From contig JAFLJP010000103.1 in NCBI GenBank assembly GCA_022712945.1, positions 1 to 60,992 of the forward strand: a stretch of DNA of 60,992 bases, in the 5' to 3' direction. Below, piece after piece: positions 18,654-26,532 of the stretch. This DNA is from Gammaproteobacteria bacterium (GTDB taxonomy: Bacteria > Pseudomonadota > Gammaproteobacteria > RBG-16-57-12). The translations under genes and the position numbers were made by a program. The stretch's first letter is position 1. The number at the start of each line of letters is the position of its first letter. A model generated the notes under the pieces. That model saw nothing but the letters and a program-made list of their open reading frames with translations. It did no database searches and was not told the origin of the DNA.

Positions 18654-20793
18654 TAAATCGACTTAACAATAGCTGCCTTACACGACGGAAGGCTTGTGAC
18701 ATCAGTGGCTCAGATTGATGAACAAAGCGTATATATACACGACTACCAAAGGCATGAGGTATCGCATTTTTGGGAAGACTTGTATCAACAAAAAAAACTC
18801 TATCTAACGTTTTAAGCCCTTTAGAATCACTTGGGTCAACAGGAATACGACCGCCACCTGCGGGGCTCAATGCGGGCGTTGGTAACTCATTCAATGCACT
18901 GGGTGTAATTCTCAAAATAGAGACAGGATAATTTTTCGGAATGGAGTCTACAAAACGTAGCTCTGTCGATTTCAGGCCAGCACGTACCAAACCTATATCT
19001 TGTTGTGAAATGGCCACCCTAGCAACAAGTTGATCACGATTCATGACGTAACCAAGTAGTACCCCCTTATTGTAATGTTTCCCAACCATATCCTGTGGAT
19101 CTTGGACTATTAAAATTCCATCAACGTCACTATATACAACCAAATTTTCATAACGCTTAGTAATTTGCAGTAATGACTTTTTCTCATATTCTAGTTGCTG
19201 CTTTAGCACGTTAGCTTGAACAGGATTAGTAAACTGCTCCACATTATAACGCGCTTGTATCTCACCAACGCGCGCGCGGGCAACTTTCAGTTCACCATCA
19301 ACCTGAGCATTACCCATAACAAACAGCGCACTCCCCTTAGTAACCTCTGAACCGGGTTCAATTAACCAGTGCTTAAATGACCCTCCCACCTTCGCTCTGA
19401 CTAAGGCATTATCGGGTAACCAAACCACGCCCTCGGACTGGGTACGCAACGGCATGGGTACAAATGTGAGTAATATAACAACGACAACAATGAATGAAAT
19501 TGTCGATTTAATCGCCCTAGATCGGTAACGGTGTAATGTTGGGCTTTCTGCTAAATGCTTTGCGGCTTTCCATAATGGCTTACCGACTAAGCCAAAGGCC
19601 GCAATGATAGAAAGTATGATGCCAAATATAAAAAACTCACCCGCAACGAACATAATAATGGTGATGACAATGAATACACGATAGAACCAAGAAGTTATTG
19701 TATAGCCAACAAACCAATTTTTTTCAGAGCGGCTATCTTCCGGAGAAGGGAGTTCTTTAACACCAAATAGATAACGATCAGATAAATAGGTTAGATAGCG
19801 TTGCCCCCTCTGAGCAAGGTTAGGCATTTCAATTAGATCGCTTAATATAAAATAGCCGTCATATCTCAGAAGTGGATTTCCATTGATGATCACCGTAGAA
19901 AAACCAGCAATCAGCATTATATTAAATGCTACCGCCCTAACCAAGCCTGGCTCAACAAGTACCCAAACATACATTGCCAATGCAGCAATTAAAACCTCTG
20001 CCAGCATACCTGCGGCCCCAACAACAGCACGCCGGTATTTAGATCTAAATGTTGCAGCGGATGATGCGTCAACATACGGTATGGGAGCAAAAACTAAAAA
20101 CATAACCCCCATCTCATGGACAGAGCCACCCCATAGTTTTGCAGCAAAGCCATGCCCCAGCTCATGAGCTGCTTTTATCACGGGGAAAACCAATGCCATA
20201 ATCAATAGATTACTAGCAGAAAAAACTTGGTCAGATACATTATTAGTTAACGCATCCCAATGCTGTCCCGCTAAAAAAATAGCGGGTATTACTATCGCCA
20301 ACCACAGCAGCATCCCCGTAACTGAAAATAACCATGCAAAGTGCTTAACCCAGCGGGAAAGAAGGTCGTCTGGATTAAAAAGTGGAAACTTCAAACTGAG
20401 TGGTTGAGTCAGCCAACGCTTCCACTTTTCCCTTTTACGCTTTGTGTATCGTTCAAACAGCTCTGCGCTATCAGGGGTGATATCACAATGAAGTATGTCA
20501 TTGGAGTGTAGCTGCATTAACAACTTAACCAGCTCATCCTGGGTAGGAATATCCTCCCCGCCTTCCCGGCATGCTTCATCCCACAATTCCTGAACGGTAC
20601 GTTGACCGTTCATTTTACAAATCAGATGGTAACTATCAGGCGAGATACGGTGGTATCGACCACTGGTCGAATCCTGTAATACAAATATATTTTTCCCACG
20701 ATATTTATGGGAATGGATTCGAGTATGGGATAACAGCCGAGGTTTCAACGTGGCTACGTTGTGCCAAGATTGACTAAAAACGGTACGCTTCAT
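18646..20793 (-). CDS. PqqD-like / M50 site-2-type protease / HlyD fusion protein
   Basis: 715-residue inner-membrane protein. Residues about 15-105 resemble a PqqD-type peptide-binding domain (FVLQDSTSGRYHRISPDSYH). Residues about 145-450 carry several membrane helices and the M50 zinc protease motifs: HELGH at 210-214 and NPLLRYDG at 306-313, with Asp312 the expected third zinc ligand. Residues about 455-715 form a HlyD/lipoyl-type adaptor (VRAKVGGSFKHWLIEPGSEV, coiled coil near 505-560). M50 enzymes cut substrates within the membrane; some relatives with this layout keep the fold for other uses. GGAG precedes the ATG. It sits 12 bases after the GAF-HlyD gene. Confidence 0.88.
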   Translation of the reverse strand: MKRTVFSQSWHNVATLKPRLLSHTRIHSHKYRGKNIFVLQDSTSGRYHRISPDSYHLICKMNGQRTVQELWDEACREGGEDIPTQDELVKLLMQLHSNDILHCDITPDSAELFERYTKRKREKWKRWLTQPLSLKFPLFNPDDLLSRWVKHFAWLFSVTGMLLWLAIVIPAIFLAGQHWDALTNNVSDQVFSASNLLIMALVFPVIKAAHELGHGFAAKLWGGSVHEMGVMFLVFAPIPYVDASSAATFRSKYRRAVVGAAGMLAEVLIAALAMYVWVLVEPGLVRAVAFNIMLIAGFSTVIINGNPLLRYDGYFILSDLIEMPNLAQRGQRYLTYLSDRYLFGVKELPSPEDSRSEKNWFVGYTITSWFYRVFIVITIIMFVAGEFFIFGIILSIIAAFGLVGKPLWKAAKHLAESPTLHRYRSRAIKSTISFIVVVVILLTFVPMPLRTQSEGVVWLPDNALVRAKVGGSFKHWLIEPGSEVTKGSALFVMGNAQVDGELKVARARVGEIQARYNVEQFTNPVQANVLKQQLEYEKKSLLQITKRYENLVVYSDVDGILIVQDPQDMVGKHYNKGVLLGYVMNRDQLVARVAISQQDIGLVRAGLKSTELRFVDSIPKNYPVSILRITPSALNELPTPALSPAGGGRIPVDPSDSKGLKTLDRVFFVDTSLPKNAIPHAFGSRVYIRFVHQSEPLMSQAFRRVRQLLLSRFNV

Positions 20794-20805
20794 TTAACCA
20801 ACTCC

Positions 20806-22686
20806 CTACGGCAACCATTTCCATAATGATAATCTCAACCAATCGGTAAATGAATGGGTTAAAACCCACCATAAACCAAATTCACCGACACGCACCTTCC
20901 CAACCCCTTCCATTCCAGGCCGTAAGTTTGTAAAACCTTTTTCAAGTTGAGCCTCTACACGGAAAAAGTTCTTACCATCCCGAGCCGTTGCCATCGGCGT
21001 GATTTTGCTAATACTAAGAGAGACAGGTTCGCCAATAATGCCAGAGATCATCAGCTTCCCTTGCTGCCCCAGCTTTATATGACGCATGTCACTCTCATCA
21101 ACTTGAAGAATGACTCGATATGCATCAAGCGGAGCAATCTCAAATAACTCTTTCCCTAACTCAATAGGAGAACCAATTAATTGACTTAAATCACCAGAGA
21201 TAATAATCCCATCAAAAGGTGCTTTAACTTCTACATGGTCAAGCCGATGTGTCGCTAAATCATATTGTGCTTCTGCCTGTTTTAGCTGCGCAGTTAAGAT
21301 TTGCACATCAGCCACTTTATGGTTAGCGGTCGCCTCTCTTAGCTTACGTGAATACTGTTCTCGCTCACTTCCCCACTTCTGTTGCTCAAGTTTAAGCTTG
21401 CTATCATCCAATAAGCATAATATCTGCCCCTCTTTAACTGAATCACCAGCACGCACATAACTTGATTTAATAAAACCATCAAACGGGGCTACCGCCGCAA
21501 GCTGCAGCTCACCCTCAATAACCGTTTTAGCCGAAATCCGATAATCAACTTCCATTAAACTGAATGTCATAACCAAAGCTAAAAGCAGTAATGCACTGAA
21601 CTTCCAAATTAAATACTTCGCCCCTAAAAGACGCTCTGATACTAAAGTAAAATCATCGCGAATATGAGCTAGATATCCACGTTCAGCACGACATTTTTGA
21701 TCAATTACAGAAGGGAGTAAGCTAGCTAAGGTATCAATCCAAGTTCGCTCTTCATCAGTAAAGGCAGCTTTATCATTCTCAAGTGTAATAACGGCAACAC
21801 ATTCGGCCCCCATCATGAGAGGAATAGACAGAATAGAAACAGCACCACTCTCTTCCGCTAAATGAGCATGAGAAGAAACTTTTTCTGCTACTGATGCTGT
21901 ACTAAGCTCTACAGGAACTTGATAAGAAATATTATCCATCTGATCATAGGCATCGAGCATTGCCGATTTATATGCTCGAATGGTAGTCGCATTTTTTTCA
22001 ATCCAAGCAGCATTAGAGAGTGCCGTTACGCGAATGGAATGCCCTTTAACAAGGCCAATTGCAACACGGGAGCATTGCAAATATTGGGCGACATGATTTG
22101 AAATATCGAAGAGGACTTGTTGCAAACGACCTTGGCGTAATGCTGTTGCCATTACCTCCATTACACTGCCGATTTGTTCGCACTTTTCTTGGCTATCAAC
22201 TAGCTCACGGCGACCATATAGATCATGCAACCATGCAATTCCCCAATGTAGCTGGCGAAGTAAGGCGTGAACCTGAGCTTCGGTCCTTGAATCACCTTCC
22301 AACACCACTGCACCCACCATATTGCCAGAAACTTCAACAGGGTAAGCGACATGGATATTTTGATCTTTCAATTCACCTTCTGAATCCTGGTGGACTACAC
22401 CACGCCGTTCTAACAGAGCTCTTTCGGCTACTTTACCCAGGTAGGATAAGTCACCTCTTGCATCGGGCCAGACAGCAACAGGTAAAAAGGTATTTTCTTC
22501 GGTTGATTGAAATAGAACCACGCCAGCTGAAATGCCTTGCAATTGTCGGCACAGCAGCCCTAGCCAAGCCTGACAAAAGCGCTCATCACTCGTGGGGGCA
22601 GAAAACTCACGCCATACATCGGCATCGCCCTCAACAGTCCAAGTATCAGAATGACCATTGTTTTTCTCAGGCTTCGTTGACGCCAT
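20806..22686 (-). CDS. GAF-domain / HlyD membrane-fusion protein
   Basis: 626 residues joining a cytosolic sensor to a periplasmic adaptor. Two GAF-like segments are visible, about 30-155 (weak) and 180-335 (clearer: LFDISNHVAQYLQCSRVAIGL and GAVSILSIPLMMGAECVAV). One membrane helix follows at about 365-385 (LIWKFSALLLLALVMTFSLM). A HlyD domain covers 390-600, with lipoyl halves (VAPFDGFIKSSYVRAGDSVK and VKAPFDGIIISGDL) flanking a coiled coil. Start ATG has AGGAG 9 bases upstream. It is first in the four-gene run, so transcription of the apparatus probably starts in the 138-base gap shared with the divergent HlyD gene. The ligand of the GAF domains is unknown. Confidence 0.9.
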   Translation of the reverse strand: MASTKPEKNNGHSDTWTVEGDADVWREFSAPTSDERFCQAWLGLLCRQLQGISAGVVLFQSTEENTFLPVAVWPDARGDLSYLGKVAERALLERRGVVHQDSEGELKDQNIHVAYPVEVSGNMVGAVVLEGDSRTEAQVHALLRQLHWGIAWLHDLYGRRELVDSQEKCEQIGSVMEVMATALRQGRLQQVLFDISNHVAQYLQCSRVAIGLVKGHSIRVTALSNAAWIEKNATTIRAYKSAMLDAYDQMDNISYQVPVELSTASVAEKVSSHAHLAEESGAVSILSIPLMMGAECVAVITLENDKAAFTDEERTWIDTLASLLPSVIDQKCRAERGYLAHIRDDFTLVSERLLGAKYLIWKFSALLLLALVMTFSLMEVDYRISAKTVIEGELQLAAVAPFDGFIKSSYVRAGDSVKEGQILCLLDDSKLKLEQQKWGSEREQYSRKLREATANHKVADVQILTAQLKQAEAQYDLATHRLDHVEVKAPFDGIIISGDLSQLIGSPIELGKELFEIAPLDAYRVILQVDESDMRHIKLGQQGKLMISGIIGEPVSLSISKITPMATARDGKNFFRVEAQLEKGFTNLRPGMEGVGKVRVGEFGLWWVLTHSFTDWLRLSLWKWLP

Positions 22687-22758
22687 GTCATCCAGCTCCT
22701 ATTTAAATCTACATCAATATCTGGATAGAAAGTAAGAGAATTAGTATAATCAATTAAC

Positions 22759-22787
22759 ACCATAAGTAAAATTAATTATCTTATGGT
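22759..22787. promoter_or_regulatory. Inverted repeat in the divergent promoter region
   Basis: Arms ACCATAAG (22759-22766) and CTTATGGT (22780-22787), 13-base AT-rich spacer, centred between the GAF-HlyD gene (minus) and the HlyD gene (plus). A smaller GTCCA-AAAA-TGGAC repeat follows at 22795-22808. Position suggests an operator shared by both directions. Confidence 0.4.
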
Positions 22788-22824
22788 ATTTGGTGTCCAA
22801 AAATGGACTTAGGAATCATAAAAA

Positions 22825-23664
22825 ATGCCTACCAAACACCTGATCTTCACTCTATTCGTGCTATTTTATCTTTCTCTATCTAGCGCCGTTAATGCGTCAT
22901 CCACCTTTAACTGTGTTATTGAGCCAACACAAACCGTCGATATTAAAAGCCCCATAGTGGGTACTTTAAGGGATGTTACGGTACAACGTGGGGATAGCGT
23001 TAAAAAGGGCCAAGTTCTGGCAAGGCTCGAATCATCTGCAGAAATTGCAACAACCGAACTAGCGCTACATAAAGCCAATATGACAGCGCCTATTATGACA
23101 GCAGAGAATAAAATCATCTTTGCAAAAAAGAAGGTTCTGCGTAGACAAGACATGTATGCCGAAAAATTCATTTCAGAACAAGAGCTTGATGAAGCAGAAG
23201 GTGAACTAAAACTGGCAGAGTCTGAGCTGAAAATGGCTTATGAAAATAAAGAGCTAGCAATACTTGAATGGCAATACCAAGACAGTTTGCTTGCGCTGAG
23301 AACCATCTACAGTCCACTTAATGGCGTGGTCGTTGAACAGAACGTTTATCCTGGCGAGGTGGTTGAGCCTAGCGGACAAAAGCAGAATATTCTCAAACTT
23401 GCACAACTTGACCCTTTACGTATCTACGTCATCCTGCCTATGAATGCCTTTGGAAAAGTTAAAATGGGCATGAAGGTAAATATTAATCCAGAAATCCCCC
23501 TCGGTAGCCAATACCAAGGGCAAGTTAATATTATTGATCGCATTGTAGATGCGGCTAGTGGCACACTGGGTGTATTTGTAAAAATACCCAACTCCGACTT
23601 GACGATACCTGCTGGCGTTAAATGCACGGCTGAGTTCCCTTTTAAACTAGACGAAACCTATTAA
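22825..23664 (+). CDS. Periplasmic HlyD-family adaptor
   Basis: 279 residues, the only sizeable plus-strand gene in the window. A signal peptide spans residues 1-25 (hydrophobic LIFTLFVLFYLSLSSAVNA), so unlike the two fusion proteins it has no cytosolic part. A lipoyl half-motif (IVGTLRDVTVQRGDSVKKGQ) leads into a helical hairpin (about 70-150) and a second half-motif (LRTIYSPLNGVVVEQNVYPG), then a beta-barrel. It is short for an RND/HlyD adaptor, lacking a long membrane-proximal domain. It is divergent from the GAF-HlyD gene, which implies common control. It would extend or seal the link to the TolC-type channel. Confidence 0.9.
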   Translation: MPTKHLIFTLFVLFYLSLSSAVNASSTFNCVIEPTQTVDIKSPIVGTLRDVTVQRGDSVKKGQVLARLESSAEIATTELALHKANMTAPIMTAENKIIFAKKKVLRRQDMYAEKFISEQELDEAEGELKLAESELKMAYENKELAILEWQYQDSLLALRTIYSPLNGVVVEQNVYPGEVVEPSGQKQNILKLAQLDPLRIYVILPMNAFGKVKMGMKVNINPEIPLGSQYQGQVNIIDRIVDAASGTLGVFVKIPNSDLTIPAGVKCTAEFPFKLDETY

Positions 23665-23774
23665 GCGCTCTATACATAAACTAAAAATATGGCTCTCCTT
23701 GCCCATAGACATCCCTGCTCACGTAGTGAGATAACAGCCGTGACGAAATTAATTGGAGTATTTTGATAATCCAT

Positions 23775-24960
23775 ACTCAATCGATTTTCACGCCCACCGA
23801 CTCCAATAGATAACCGAAGTCACCCTTGCGCATGCGGCCCATCCAGAAGGCACCTAAACCGGCAAGGGGCAGTGGGTTGGGTGCGGGATCATTTTCACCG
23901 GCACCCGCCAGTGCCTGATCTAGCTCGTGATTAGAGAGGCCTTGTAGCTCGGCTAGTAGTTCAGCCGTGGGTAAGCGGCGTACGCCGCTAAGGTGGCGGC
24001 CATTAGCGCATGGCTGTCAGCGGTATGGTCATGGCCTAAGGTATGAGCCGCCTCATGTAATAAGACAGTGAGTAGATCGATCTTACCTTCGGCTTCCGAA
24101 CCAGGTTTCGCAATCCACTCATACGGGTCGGCAGTGGGTAGGAATTCTTCGTTTAGACCGGGGGTCATGTCTACGTACCAGCCGTAGCCGTTGGCATTGT
24201 CGTCCAGAGTAATACCCAGTGCATTACTCTGCCCCAAGGCTCCATTATCAAGATTGGCAAATGTCACGCCATCTAAGTTTAAACGATAGGTTGTACTATT
24301 TTCATCTGGGTTTGATTCAGGGGCTTTATGTAACACTGGGTCAGGACATTCAGAATTATATTCATCCACACCATATAACACCTTGATGTCCAGGATGATC
24401 TTGTAATATTTACCCTGATACTCCGCCATAAAGATCGCACGATCATCTCCTATAAAACCAGAGGTGAGGTCGTAGTGGAATGTTGTGCGCCCATAATTAC
24501 TGACTGAAGACAATAAATCACCATGCTGTGTACCCTGTAGCAACTTAACTTTGATATCTTCTGGCCTAACACCCTGGTGTTGATCCACATTTACAAGATA
24601 GTTTCTGAGCATGTACGCAGGATCAACAGCGTAAATGGCGGACCTAGGGTTAGGATCCTCGAAGGTTTCTTTACACGCATTAAAAATATAGTCAGCAGGC
24701 GGAGCAGGCGGCCCCGCTTGAACCATGAGTACCGGTGTATCCATCTCCGGTATATAGGGCACATCCATAACGAACATAAGCTCTTCTCCCGTAAGTAACG
24801 TTAGTACTGTATCCAGTAACACCTGTGAATTAATTGCCAATACCTCCGCCACCTCATCATTGCTTTGAGAGTCGGCCATCAAGTTGCCCTGTATCGCCTG
24901 TGGTGCCGGTGGTTTCAGGTAGATATGAAAGTGATGCTGGTGTGACGAATTTGAATACAA
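23775..24960 (-). pseudogene. Frameshifted remnant copy of the giant protein's metalloprotease region
   Basis: An open frame of 335 codons (24960-23953, TTG start, stop codon five codons upstream) starts with SSHQHHFHIYLKP, paralogous to SSHHHHFHITMG of the giant protein. From about residue 240 it matches the giant's zinc-peptidase module almost exactly (GYGWYVDMTPGLNEEFLP, HEAAHTLGHDHTADSHALMA). Four bases present in the giant gene after TACGCCG are missing here near 23981, shifting the frame; the DNA stays homologous down to about 23775, past the new stop. The middle third (residues about 30-235) is divergent. It is best read as the broken end of a duplicated giant gene. Expression is not excluded. 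Confidence 0.75.
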
Positions 24961-25093
24961 TCGATGGATTCTGTTTTATGAAGACAACGACCCAAGTAAA
25001 AAGGTTATCTGCTTTTGTTTATATAAAACAACCGAGTTTGGATTAAAATCAACCTTAGGAGGTAGCAATGGATCACAGGTAGGAAAGCGATGC

Positions 25094-25333
25094 ATGCTAA
25101 CCTTTAAAACCACTGCATTTAATACGAATGGCGTATATGGAGAAATATCAGACCCCATCAAAAAACGTATTATCCATGATGTACCGATTGTTTCCTCCAA
25201 AAAAGCCAAACTAATTTTAGCCAAGTTAGGCAAGCTCGATATAGAAAAACACAATAACTACCATTACTCTCGAACGATAGGTGCACTTGGTCGGGTTGAG
25301 AAAGTTATGGTAGGAAAACCACTCATAGAATGA
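25094..25333 (+). CDS. Small hypothetical protein
   Basis: 79 codons starting MLTFKTTAFN, basic and soluble, with no known motif. AGGAAAG lies 7 bases upstream. A stronger AGGAGG box 25 bases further up serves a four-codon frame (ATG at 25068, stop at 25080-25082) that ends just before this gene. An opposite-strand frame (24976-25254) is less likely. Whether it is expressed is open. Confidence 0.4.
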   Translation: MLTFKTTAFNTNGVYGEISDPIKKRIIHDVPIVSSKKAKLILAKLGKLDIEKHNNYHYSRTIGALGRVEKVMVGKPLIE

Positions 25334-25453
25334 CATTTAGGTAATAAATAAAATGCGTCGCTACCTCGTAATTACCTCAAATAACTCTATAGCAATCACC
25401 AAACCTCAGCGGTACAATTATTGATTTAATCCCTACTCAATCTTCTATTATCC

Positions 25454-26314
25454 TTACCCACTAAAACTCTCAATTTTAGCTTTGCACAACGACTCTGTTA
25501 AAACTTGTAAGTGCTTTACCCGCTCTGCTAACCATTCTAGCTCTTCAAGGGTGATAATAAAGTTAGGGTTATATCTAGCGCTTACGTATGACTTGCGTAG
25601 CAACTCAAAGCGTCTTTTTTCTTCATCTGTGCCTTGTGGGAATACGCGAAGAAATGCGGTTTCTACACTTGTCACCCTTGCACCCAGCTTTTCTAAATCA
25701 TGAGTACTGGGTTTATAGCGAGTGAAAACTAAAAGTATTGTTCCATACAAACATTCTGTTATTTGATGGAGCTGGAAGGCGGCCTCATTATATGAACTTT
25801 GTGATATACAATAGTTGAAAATTCCAAATAATCTTTCAGATTTCTCATACCAAAACTCAAAGTCACCTTCCGCTATTTTTTGGCGCTCTTTTAAGGTGAT
25901 CTCTACCGGCTTTGCTAGCTCAAATTTACCTGAATCAAACAACATGATGCCGTCTTTAAGGATATCAATGTAAAAATACTGACTTTTTCTAACCCGCTTA
26001 TTAACAAATTTAATATCTTCGGCAATAACACTAACGGGTGTACGGTGAATGGTTTTAATCAGGCGTTGGGTAAGCTTATTGTTCTGCTCTACACGTTGTG
26101 CTTGGCGCGGTGTTTCTGTGACAACTAGCAGATCAAAGTCACTTTGATATTTGGGTAATAACGTGGCTTCGTCGATATCTTCTACCCAATCTCCTCGGGC
26201 ATAGCTACCAAAGAGTATCAGCATTTCAAGATCAATCTCTTCTCGAATAATCTCAAGTGCGTGTTGTAGCTCTAGACGTTTATTTTCGGGTAAGTGATCA
26301 AGTTCTATTTTCAT
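25454..26314 (-). CDS. MNT-type nucleotidyltransferase with C-terminal HEPN domain
   Basis: 286 residues starting MKIELDHLPENKR. This ATG (GGAA 4 bases upstream) is preferred over one 13 codons earlier (26353). Residues about 10-100 hold the minimal nucleotidyltransferase motif GSYARGDW followed by SDFDLLVV (Gly-Ser and DxD metal-binding pair). Residues about 140-270 are helical with a HEPN-like RKSYVSARYNP. The two domains are usually separate genes in the MNT/HEPN toxin-antitoxin system, where MNT adenylylates and silences the HEPN RNase; here they are one chain, as also found in other bacteria. It lies between the remnant gene and the end of the giant gene, without an evident partner. Confidence 0.85.
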   Translation of the reverse strand: MKIELDHLPENKRLELQHALEIIREEIDLEMLILFGSYARGDWVEDIDEATLLPKYQSDFDLLVVTETPRQAQRVEQNNKLTQRLIKTIHRTPVSVIAEDIKFVNKRVRKSQYFYIDILKDGIMLFDSGKFELAKPVEITLKERQKIAEGDFEFWYEKSERLFGIFNYCISQSSYNEAAFQLHQITECLYGTILLVFTRYKPSTHDLEKLGARVTSVETAFLRVFPQGTDEEKRRFELLRKSYVSARYNPNFIITLEELEWLAERVKHLQVLTESLCKAKIESFSG

Positions 26315-26389
26315 CGTTCCATGATAGGTGTAATTAATTGAGATGCAAGACATCTGTTATTTTGCCGTCTCTTACTCTTCCCTCATATC

Positions 26390-26444
26390 GCAAGCTTCGC
26401 TGGCTCCTACCTCTGCATTGATTGTAGGTGCTAGCGAAACTTGC
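26390..26444. repeat. REP-like inverted repeat
   Basis: Arms of 21 bases (GCAAGCTTCGCTGGCTCCTAC and the complement of GTAGGTGCTAGCGAAACTTGC), about 18 matches, around a 13-base loop. Resembles the short palindromes scattered between genes in many gammaproteobacteria. It could also help end transcription of the giant gene. Confidence 0.5.
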
Positions 26445-26459
26445 AAAAAAGGCTGTTTT

Positions 26460-26487
26460 ACCATGGGTGGATGTACCCGCCCATGGT
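26460..26487 (-). terminator. Possible terminator of the giant gene
   Basis: 11-bp stem ACCATGGGCGG/CCACCCATGGT with a 6-base loop, 46 bases past the giant stop. A T-run (TTTTTT) follows about ten bases later, before the REP-like hairpin. Distance of the T-run from the stem makes the call tentative. Confidence 0.45.
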
Positions 26488-26532
26488 GTGTATGGGTAAA
26501 AAATGACTCGCTATTGACTTTCTCCGCTAACA

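Noticed and set aside
22059..22706. 215-codon plus-strand frame antisense to the GAF-HlyD gene
   Set aside because: Low-complexity, His/Pro-rich product with no family look; the opposite strand encodes a clear GAF-HlyD protein.
24976..25254. 92-codon minus-strand frame overlapping the small plus-strand ORF
   Set aside because: Overlaps the better-supported plus-strand frame and has no clear ribosome-binding site.
12045..26314. Classical type I secretion operon
   Set aside because: TolC and HlyD types are present but no ABC transporter with Walker A plus LSGGQ signature was found; the Walker A seen belongs to the SecA-like protein.
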